A stretch of 6,258 nt of DNA from Opitutus sp. GAS368 (lineage in GTDB: Bacteria; Verrucomicrobiota; Verrucomicrobiia; Opitutales; Opitutaceae), in contig CAMAXB010000182.1 of the NCBI GenBank assembly GCA_945862035.1, forward strand, positions 1 to 6,258. The letters run 5' to 3'. Shown piece by piece: positions 1 to 4,835 of this stretch. The notes below the pieces were generated by a model. It saw only the letters and a program-made list of their open reading frames with translations, was not told where the DNA came from and made no database searches. Positions within the stretch are counted from its first letter, which is position 1. Each line of letters starts with the position of its first letter. Made by a program: the position numbers and the translations under genes.

Positions 1-411
1 AGCGGCCGGCTGACGCCCTACGCCGGCAACTACGATTACTACCTCGAGAAGTCCAAGGCCACGAATGAGCGCGCCGCGCTCACCGCCGGCTTCACCGACG
101 CGAGGCCGACGCAGGCGGCCAAGCCCGCCAATCTCAAATCTGAAATTTCAAATGTGAAATCGTCCGCCAAGCCCAGCCCGGGCGAGATCCGCAAGTTCCG
201 CGAGCAGGTCGGCGTGCTGGAAAAGAAGGTCTCCGAGCTGGAGGCCAAGCAGTCAGAGATCACCGCCGCGCTTGAAGCACCCGAGACCTACTCGGACAAG
301 GGCAAGTTCCATCACCTCAATCGCGAGCTCAGCACGATCGTCGACCAGATCAACGCCGCCACCGCCGAGTGGGAGAGCGCCGCCACCAAGCTCACCGAGA
401 TGGAGGCCTGA
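1..411 (+). CDS. ABC-F family ATPase, C-terminal fragment (5' end outside window)
   Basis: Reading frame 1 is open from the window edge to a TGA at 409-411, giving the last 136 residues. The first residues contain TPYAGNYDYYLEKSK, typical of the segment following the second ATPase domain of ABC-F proteins, where a Y-x-G-N-Y-x-x-(Y/F)-L-E-K pattern is common. A lysine-, serine- and proline-rich linker follows (about residues 40-61), then two predicted coiled-coil helices (about 62-95 and 106-136), rich in Glu, Lys and Leu and separated by a short PETYSDKGK turn. That matches the C-terminal coiled-coil domain of Uup-like members, which helps bind nucleic acid or ribosome. ABC-F proteins are soluble and act on ribosomes rather than in transport. 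The Walker motifs lie outside the window, so the subfamily cannot be fixed. Part of the linker (NLKSEISNVK) is encoded by an AT-rich repeat. The GTG at 154 is only an internal codon of this gene. Confidence 0.88.
   Translation, partial: SGRLTPYAGNYDYYLEKSKATNERAALTAGFTDARPTQAAKPANLKSEISNVKSSAKPSPGEIRKFREQVGVLEKKVSELEAKQSEITAALEAPETYSDKGKFHHLNRELSTIVDQINAATAEWESAATKLTEMEA
134..161 (+). repeat. AT-rich tandem heptad repeat inside the ABC-F linker
   Basis: Four consecutive 7-base units are visible: TCAAATC at 134, TGAAATT at 141, TCAAATG at 148 and TGAAATC at 155. The 13-mers at 134-146 and 148-160 differ at one position. The stretch is about one-fifth G+C in an otherwise GC-rich gene, so it looks like a later insertion or local expansion. 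It stays in frame and encodes part of a flexible linker where extra residues would be tolerated. An equally AT-rich linker of ordinary origin is possible but less likely given the exact period. Confidence 0.7.
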
Positions 412-412
412 T

Positions 413-428
413 CCCGCCCGCGGCGGGC
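413..428. terminator. Possible weak bidirectional hairpin between convergent genes
   Basis: The 18-base gap between the two convergent stop codons holds a GC-only inverted repeat. It can pair as GCCCG (416-420) with CGGGC (424-428), or as CCCGC (413-417) with GCGGG (423-427). There is no real T run on either strand, so this is not a textbook intrinsic terminator. Position is the main argument: it sits exactly where both transcripts should end. Confidence 0.35.
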
Positions 429-429
429 T

Positions 430-1734
430 TCAGCCAATCAGCTCGTGAATCAGTGCGGGCGCTTCGACGGGTTCGTCACCCATCGCGATCGCCTTTCGCA
501 GCAGGTCGTTTGCCTCGGCCAGGGCGGCCTCGCTGTTGGAGTGTACGATACACAAGGGCTGCCCTGCCTCAATTGATTCGCCCATTTTCACGAGGGCCGA
601 AACGCCCACCGCGGGATCCACGGGATCTTCCGCGCGCGCCCGGCCCGCTCCGAGTCGGAGGGCCGCAAGCGCCACCCCCATCGCATCGACATCGCTCACA
701 TACCCGCCCCGCGAACTGACGAGCGGGATTTGCCAGCGGGCGGACGGCAGGCGCGCGGGATTCTCCACCACATGCGCGTCGCCCCCTTGGGCTGCGACAA
801 TGTCCGCAAACTTTTCGAGGGCCGCCCCACTCGAGACGGCGTGCTCCAACTGCTTCTGCGCGTCCTTCGCATCCACCGCGACCCCGGCGAGCATCAGCAT
901 CTGTTCACCCAGCGCGTAAGTGACCTCCATCACATCCGCCGGTCCCTCACCCCGGAGACAGGCAATCGACTCCTCCACCTCCAGCCCGTTACCCACGGTC
1001 CGGCCAAGCGGCTGATCCATCGCCGTGAGGAGGGCGCGCACACCCTTTCCCATGGACTGACCGATGCCGACCATGGCCGTCGCCAGGGCGCGGGCGTGAG
1101 CCTTCTCCTTCATAAAGGCGCCCCGCCCAAATTTAACGTCGAGGACCAGGGCATCGATACCCGCCGCAAGCTTCTTCGACATGATCGATGCACAAATCAG
1201 CGGCTGGCACTCGACCGTGGCGGTCACGTCGCGCAGCGAATAGAGCTTCTTGTCCGCTGGCGCCAATTCGCGGGTCTGGCCAATCAGCGCGCAGCCGATC
1301 CGCTCGAGCTGCTGCCGATATTCATCTAGGGAGAGCCCGGTACGAAAACCGGGAATCGCCTCCAGCTTGTCCAAAGTTCCGCCGGTGTGCCCGAGGCCAC
1401 GGCCACTGATCATCGGAACCGCCACGCCGCACGCCGCGACGATGGGTGCGAGCGGCAGCGAGATCTTGTCGCCCACGCCACCCGTGGAGTGCTTGTCGAC
1501 TTTGACGCCGCGCACCGACGAAAGATTCGCCACGATGCCGGAGTTCATCATCGCGGTCGTCAGAGCGACCGTCTCCTCCCGGTTCATCCCGCGGATGAAA
1601 ATCGCCATCAGCAACGCGGAGAGCTGGTAGTCCGCCCACGAACCGTCCGTCGCTCCGCGCACGAAGGCGCCGATCTCGTCAGGCGACAAGATCTGCCCGT
1701 CACGCTTCTTTGCGATGATATGCTGGGGGAACAT
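430..1734 (-). CDS. deoA: Thymidine / pyrimidine-nucleoside phosphorylase
   Basis: This enzyme cleaves thymidine (and possibly uridine or deoxyuridine) with phosphate to give the free base and (deoxy)ribose 1-phosphate, in cytoplasmic pyrimidine salvage. The protein has 434 residues, the usual family length of about 430-440. Visible motifs are the phosphate-binding KHSTGGVGDK at 81-90, the family signature SGRGLGHTGGTLDKLE at 110-125, YSLRDVTATVE at 165-175 (R168) and ASIMSKK at 182-188 (S183 and K187, matching E. coli Arg171, Ser186 and Lys190). The C-terminal alpha/beta domain runs from about 330 to the end. The ATG at 1734 is chosen because MFPQHIIAKKRDG lines up with the E. coli start MFLAQEIIRKKRDG; a GTG at 1851 in the same frame would add 39 unrelated residues. 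No clear ribosome binding site precedes it. Sequence alone does not separate strict thymidine phosphorylase from the broader pyrimidine enzyme. Confidence 0.95.
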   Translation of the reverse strand: MFPQHIIAKKRDGQILSPDEIGAFVRGATDGSWADYQLSALLMAIFIRGMNREETVALTTAMMNSGIVANLSSVRGVKVDKHSTGGVGDKISLPLAPIVAACGVAVPMISGRGLGHTGGTLDKLEAIPGFRTGLSLDEYRQQLERIGCALIGQTRELAPADKKLYSLRDVTATVECQPLICASIMSKKLAAGIDALVLDVKFGRGAFMKEKAHARALATAMVGIGQSMGKGVRALLTAMDQPLGRTVGNGLEVEESIACLRGEGPADVMEVTYALGEQMLMLAGVAVDAKDAQKQLEHAVSSGAALEKFADIVAAQGGDAHVVENPARLPSARWQIPLVSSRGGYVSDVDAMGVALAALRLGAGRARAEDPVDPAVGVSALVKMGESIEAGQPLCIVHSNSEAALAEANDLLRKAIAMGDEPVEAPALIHELIG

Positions 1735-1784
1735 GGCGGGAGCTTCGCAGGAAGGGGCGATGCCTGCAAACCTGGATCGGGGGG

Positions 1785-1811
1785 GGTCGGAGGACGGAGA
1801 CGGAAGATGGG
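1785..1811 (+). repeat. Short purine-rich GGACGGA-like repeat
   Basis: GGTCGGA starts at 1785, GGACGGA at 1792, a six-base version GACGGA at 1799, and a degraded AGATGGG at 1805. It directly follows the G run and merges into the hairpin at 1805-1828. On the mRNA strand of the phosphorylase it is a pyrimidine-rich leader. The array is short and degenerate, so chance purine richness cannot be excluded. Confidence 0.4.
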
Positions 1812-1828
1812 ACCTAGAGGACCCATCT
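1805..1828. other. Hairpin, 9 bp with one mismatch
   Basis: AGATGGG (1805-1811) pairs with CCCATCT (1822-1828), and inside this CC (1813-1814) pairs with GG (1819-1820) around one A-A mismatch, leaving a four-base TAGA loop. It lies 71 bases upstream of the phosphorylase ATG and would be in its mRNA leader if transcription starts farther upstream. No T run follows on either strand, so a leader structure or a repeat remnant is more likely than a terminator. Confidence 0.5.
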
Positions 1829-1911
1829 CCATGGCCTCGCGCCTCGTCCACGGCCGCGCGCGCACGGGCAATTTCGGCGCAGGTTTCGGCCAGTTTGCCG
1901 GCCTTGGCACC

Positions 1912-1937
1912 AATGGCAGCCTGAGGCCGCTGCCATT
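1912..1937. terminator. Perfect 9-bp hairpin, terminator-like
   Basis: AATGGCAGC (1912-1920) and GCTGCCATT (1929-1937) form a perfect 9-base stem with an 8-base loop. On the plus strand the stem runs into ATTTTC, which resembles an intrinsic terminator, but no plus-strand gene leads into it. On the minus strand, where the permease transcript arrives about 80 bases past its stop codon, the stem is followed only by ATTGG, a poor U tract. It may slow or end the transporter transcript, or it may be only a structural element. Confidence 0.4.
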
Positions 1938-1954
1938 TTCATTCAGGCGGCGAC

Positions 1955-1970
1955 CCGGGTATCTACCCGG
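1955..1970. other. Perfect 6-bp GC-rich hairpin
   Basis: CCGGGT (1955-1960) and ACCCGG (1965-1970) pair around the loop ATCT. It lies 45 bases past the permease stop codon on the minus strand, with no T run on either side. It could protect the 3' end of the transporter mRNA; that is inference from position. Confidence 0.4.
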
Positions 1971-2006
1971 TGTTTACGCCCAGACTTCTTTTACGACTGC
2001 GTAGTG

Positions 2007-2024
2007 CGCACGTGGTTACGTGCG
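2007..2024. other. Perfect 7-bp hairpin across the permease stop codon
   Basis: CGCACGT (2007-2013) and ACGTGCG (2018-2024) pair around GGTT. The TAA stop of the permease (2016-2018) sits in the loop and first stem base. No T run follows on the minus strand, so it is not an obvious terminator. Confidence 0.45.
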
Positions 2025-3245
2025 GAAGATGACATCCTCCCGGTTGAACATGCGCACCGCGAGCGCGAGGGCGCCGGCGGCGTAGACGCAGGTGGAACCG
2101 AAGATCAGTGCCAGCAGGTCCCATTGAAAGACGCCGGAGACGAGTTCCTTGCACACCAGCGAGACATTCAGCAGCGGGACCAGCGCGAGCTTCGCGTTGA
2201 GCTCCACGCCCGGGAGCATCGCCGCGAGCGCGGGGAGAATCACGACCACGATCAGCGGCGAGACGGTGCTCTGGGCTTCCTTGTAGCTCTTCGCGAACAG
2301 GGCGAGCGTGAAAATGGCAGCGGCAAAGAGCACCGCGACCGGCAGCACCATCACGAAGCATGCCAGCAGACCGAGCGGGTCAATCAGGGGCATCGTTCCC
2401 CCGGACGCCGCCGCGCTGGCCGCGGCCGCCGCGCCACCACCCCGCGAGAAAAGTAGTCCGCCGAGCGGAATGGTGATCGCCGACGAGACTCCGGCGAGCA
2501 CCACGGTGCTGAGCGAGCCGGTCAGGACCATCAGGAACTTGCCGAGCAGCAGTTCAGTCCGGCCGACCGGACTGCACAGAATCGTCTCCATGGTGCCGCG
2601 CTCCTTCTCTCCCGCCGTGAGGTCCATCGCGGGGTACATCGCGCCCGTGAAGCAGAGCAGGATGATGATGTAGGGGATGAAGCCGCCGATCAGATTGCCG
2701 CCCACCTTCTCCGGTGGGGCCACGTTCTGGCGGGTCACGTCAAAGGGCCTGAGCAGCGTCGCCGGCAATCCGCGCGAGTCGAGCCGGGCCTGCAGGGTCT
2801 TCTCGCGGTAGTCGCGAAAGAAGCGGTCGAGCTCGCCGGCGGCAAAGCCCGACTTGAGTTCGCCCTCGTAGTAATAGATGCGGACCTGCGCGGGTTCACC
2901 GCGGGCCAGGGCAGCGTCGAAGTCGTCGGGGAGCTCGACCGCGGCGCGCAGGGTCTTGTCCGAGATGCGCGTCCGGTAGTCGTCCGCGGCCGGAACGACG
3001 CGGATCCGGGGGTGGGCCTCCAGCGCGGAACGGACCGCGGAGGACGACGCCGCGCCGAGGATCATGATGGTGGGCGTCTCCGCGCGGGCCTGGCGCACGA
3101 CCTTGGAGGCGATGAAGCCGAATCCGAAGATGAGCGTGGGCATCAGGATCGTCGGAAGGACGAACATCGTGATGATGGTGCGCCGGTCGCGCAGCGTATC
3201 GCGCAGTTCCTTGAAATAGACTGTGAAAATGTCGCGGGTTTTCAT
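2016..3245 (-). CDS. natB: ABC-2 type transporter permease, NatB-like
   Basis: This 409-residue membrane protein is the likely channel half of an ABC exporter. Hydrophobic segments lie at about 22-45, 186-208, 236-262, 289-318, 327-345 and 376-397, with a soluble domain of about 140 residues (46-185) between the first two, predicted outside the membrane. EKERGTMETIL at 213-223, just after the second segment, is the conserved cytoplasmic motif of NatB-type permeases, thought to contact the ATPase. The start ATG overlaps the ATPase stop as ATGA, and a modest GGAAAGG lies seven bases upstream. In B. subtilis NatB works with NatA in sodium export; related permeases carry other substrates, so the cargo here is unknown. 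A glycine- and alanine-rich loop at about 268-283, between the third and fourth segments, looks like a lineage-specific insertion. At 409 residues it is slightly longer than B. subtilis NatB (about 386). Confidence 0.88.
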   Translation of the reverse strand: MKTRDIFTVYFKELRDTLRDRRTIITMFVLPTILMPTLIFGFGFIASKVVRQARAETPTIMILGAASSSAVRSALEAHPRIRVVPAADDYRTRISDKTLRAAVELPDDFDAALARGEPAQVRIYYYEGELKSGFAAGELDRFFRDYREKTLQARLDSRGLPATLLRPFDVTRQNVAPPEKVGGNLIGGFIPYIIILLCFTGAMYPAMDLTAGEKERGTMETILCSPVGRTELLLGKFLMVLTGSLSTVVLAGVSSAITIPLGGLLFSRGGGAAAAASAAASGGTMPLIDPLGLLACFVMVLPVAVLFAAAIFTLALFAKSYKEAQSTVSPLIVVVILPALAAMLPGVELNAKLALVPLLNVSLVCKELVSGVFQWDLLALIFGSTCVYAAGALALAVRMFNREDVIFRT

Positions 3246-3991
3246 GCGGCGGCCTTTCCGGCTCCGGTCACCACCTTGACAAAGATTTCCTCAAGATCGG
3301 ATTCGGCGTAGGCGATCCGCAACTCCTCCAATGTGCCAGTCGCCAGCAGGCGTCCGTCATGGATAATGCCGATGGCATCACACAGCTTCTCCACCTCGCT
3401 CATGATGTGCGTCGAGTAGATGACGGTCTTGCCCCGGGCGCGGCAGTCGCGGACGAAGCGGACGATGGTGCGGGCGGCCATGACATCGAGGCCGAGGGTT
3501 GGCTCGTCGAAGATGAGCACGGCTGGGTCGTGGATCAGGGTGCGCGCGATGGACGTTTTCTGCTTCATGCCGGTCGAGAACTTGTCGACCCGGCGGTCGA
3601 GGAAGTCGTGCATCTCCAGCTCGTCGGCGAGCAGCTTGGTCCGGGCGGCGATGAGGGCGTCGTCCATGCCGTTCAGCTGCCCGAAGTAGGCGATGGTCTC
3701 GCGGGCCGTGAGCCGGCCGTACAGGGCAGTGCTGGCGGCGAGGAACCCGAGGGAAGCCCGGACGCGTTCCGGAGCGGTCGCGACGCCGAAGCCCGCCACC
3801 GTGGCGTCGCCCGCGGTCGGCTTGAGCAAGGTGGCCAGCAGCCGGAGTGTCGTGGTTTTCCCCGCGCCGTTGGCGCCGAGCAGGCCGTAGATGCGGCCGG
3901 GCTCGCAGCGAAAGGAGACATCATCCACGGCGCGGATCTCCCCGCGCTTCTTGTCGTGGAAGACCTTGGTCAGATGGCGGGCGTCGATCAT
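3242..3991 (-). CDS. natA: ABC transporter ATP-binding protein, NatA-like
   Basis: This 249-residue cytoplasmic ATPase should power the permease encoded immediately downstream. Motifs in order are Walker A GANGAGKT at 39-46, a Q-loop region at about 82-91, the ABC signature FSTGMKQK at 138-145, Walker B VLIFDEP at 158-164 with catalytic E163, the D-loop GLD at 167-169 and the switch histidine H195 in YSTH. The STGMKQ form of the signature is typical of ATPases paired with ABC-2 permeases such as NatA. The usual Q-loop glutamine is not present (GFLAASTALYGRLT), as seen in some NatA relatives. The ATG at 3991 gives the normal N-terminus. No Shine-Dalgarno sequence precedes it; the leader is pyrimidine-rich because it is the complement of the heptad repeat array. 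The gap from the regulator stop is 121 bases with no recognisable promoter, so co-transcription with the regulator is plausible. The transported substrate cannot be read from the sequence. Confidence 0.93.
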   Translation of the reverse strand: MIDARHLTKVFHDKKRGEIRAVDDVSFRCEPGRIYGLLGANGAGKTTTLRLLATLLKPTAGDATVAGFGVATAPERVRASLGFLAASTALYGRLTARETIAYFGQLNGMDDALIAARTKLLADELEMHDFLDRRVDKFSTGMKQKTSIARTLIHDPAVLIFDEPTLGLDVMAARTIVRFVRDCRARGKTVIYSTHIMSEVEKLCDAIGIIHDGRLLATGTLEELRIAYAESDLEEIFVKVVTGAGKAAA

Positions 3992-4004
3992 GGGGGAAAG
4001 AAAA

Positions 4005-4106
4005 GAGTGAGGAGCGAGGAGCTAGAAGTTTGAAGCGAGAATTCGGCAGTGCAGGCGTTGGCAGGCGGGGCTGTTCTTCTCGATTCTCGCTTCTCGCTCC
4101 TAGCTT
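4005..4106. repeat. Inverted pair of degenerate 7-base tandem repeat arrays
   Basis: The left array reads on the plus strand as GAGTGAG at 4005, GAGCGAG at 4012, GAGCTAG at 4019, AAGTTTG at 4026 and AAGCGAG at 4033. The right array shows the same unit on the minus strand: its complements are CTCGATT at 4079, CTCGCTT at 4086, CTCGCTC at 4093 and CTAGCTT at 4100. The two arrays are separated by 39 unrelated bases (4040-4078). Perfect inverted matches are GAAGCGAGAAT at 4032-4042 with 4083-4093, and AGGAGCGAG at 4010-4018 with 4093-4101. The element fills most of the gap between the regulator and ATPase genes, so it would form a long imperfect stem in a read-through transcript and supplies the leader in front of the ATPase start. 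Its role is unknown. Confidence 0.75.
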
Positions 4107-4112
4107 CTTTGT

Positions 4113-4835
4113 TCACAGGCTCATCTTGTCGCGGAATTCCTGGGCTTGGCGGCGGCTCAGTTCGACCTTCGCCCCGCCCTTGAGCTGGACCAGCAGGCCG
4201 CCACTGAACCACGGCTCGATGCCGTCGATCCATTGGAGATTGATGATCTGGCGGCGGTTGGCGCGAAAGAAGGACCGGGGGTCGAGCCGCTCCTCCATCG
4301 CATTGAGCGAGCGGAAAAGCTGGGGCTGGGCATCGGCGAAGTGGACCCGGGTGTAGTTGCCCTCGCTCTCAAGCAGGCGGATCGACTTCACTTCCACAAA
4401 CCAGCAGCGCTCACCCTCGCGGACGAAGACCTTGTCATCCGGGGCGAGGCGCGCCGGCCGGTCGGCCGGCTGGGCGGCGGCACCCGTCCGGTCGCGCAGC
4501 TTTTCGACGGCGGTGGCCAGGCGCGCGGGGTCCACCGGCTTGAGCAGGTAGTCCAGTGCATTGAGATCGAAGGCCTTCACGGCAAATTCGTCGTAGGCCG
4601 TGGTAAAGATCACGTGGGGCACGGGCGGTTCGAGGGAAGCGAGGAACTCCAGCCCGTTCTCGCCCGGCATCTGCACATCCAGGAAAATGAGGTCGGGCTG
4701 GAGCGCCCCGAGCTGCTCGCGGGCCTGCATGGGATTCGCCGCCTCACCGGCGATGACGATCTCCGGATGGGCGGCCAGCAGGCGGCGCAGCTCGCTCCGG
4801 GCGAGGCGTTCGTCGTCCACCAGCAGCGCCTTCAT
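4113..4835 (-). CDS. LytTR family response regulator
   Basis: This 240-residue cytoplasmic regulator receives phosphate from a sensor kinase and binds DNA. The receiver domain (about 2-115) has the acidic pair D7/D8, the phosphorylation site D53 in FLDVQMPG, the threonine switch at 78-79 in IFTTAYD and K99 in LLKPVD. After a short Ala/Pro/Arg linker the LytTR DNA-binding domain (about 133-238) shows the family pattern VKSIRLLESEGNYTRVHF at 149-166, then FFRANRRQIINL at 189-200. It belongs to the AlgR/AgrA/LytR group. The start ATG overlaps the kinase stop as ATGA and has a strong Shine-Dalgarno sequence inside the end of the kinase gene, so the two are coupled and the kinase next to it is its likely partner. 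The transporter directly downstream is the most plausible regulated or co-expressed target; that is inference from order. Confidence 0.95.
   Translation of the reverse strand: MKALLVDDERLARSELRRLLAAHPEIVIAGEAANPMQAREQLGALQPDLIFLDVQMPGENGLEFLASLEPPVPHVIFTTAYDEFAVKAFDLNALDYLLKPVDPARLATAVEKLRDRTGAAAQPADRPARLAPDDKVFVREGERCWFVEVKSIRLLESEGNYTRVHFADAQPQLFRSLNAMEERLDPRSFFRANRRQIINLQWIDGIEPWFSGGLLVQLKGGAKVELSRRQAQEFRDKMSL

Larger units (their letters stand above)
1735..2015. other. Intergenic region rich in hairpins, upstream of the phosphorylase
   Basis: This 281-base gap separates the permease stop from the phosphorylase start, both on the minus strand. It holds four separate inverted repeats, a short GGACGGA-like repeat and a run of eight G at 1779-1786. 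No convincing -10/-35 pair for the phosphorylase was recognised. The phosphorylase frame stays open for 68 codons upstream of its ATG, back to a TGA at 1939-1941, and part of that reads like an alanine- and glutamate-rich helix; no ATG precedes it, and no gene is called. Confidence 0.6.

Noticed and set aside
154..411. Separate small gene starting at the GTG at 154
   Set aside because: The frame is open upstream to the window edge and encodes ABC-F sequence continuously, so the GTG is internal.
1735..1851. Earlier GTG start for the phosphorylase at 1851
   Set aside because: It adds 39 residues rich in Ser, Pro and Arg absent from the family, while the ATG at 1734 aligns with the E. coli N-terminus.
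1387..2004. Long plus-strand open frame across the phosphorylase start and the gap
   Set aside because: It lies mostly antisense to the well-supported phosphorylase, and its product is Arg/Gly/Pro-rich without motifs, as expected of a GC-rich shadow frame.
3359..4033. Plus-strand open frame of 224 codons opposite the ATPase
   Set aside because: Antisense to a gene with all ABC ATPase motifs; no recognisable domain and composition typical of a shadow.
4005..4106. CRISPR array or insertion sequence end
   Set aside because: Units are only 7 bases, without spacers or a transposase, and the two arrays are inverted rather than direct.
3992..4112. Promoter or LytTR binding site directly in front of the ATPase gene
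   Set aside because: No -10/-35 pair and no GTT-centred LytTR repeat was found on the minus strand; the gap is filled by the heptad arrays.
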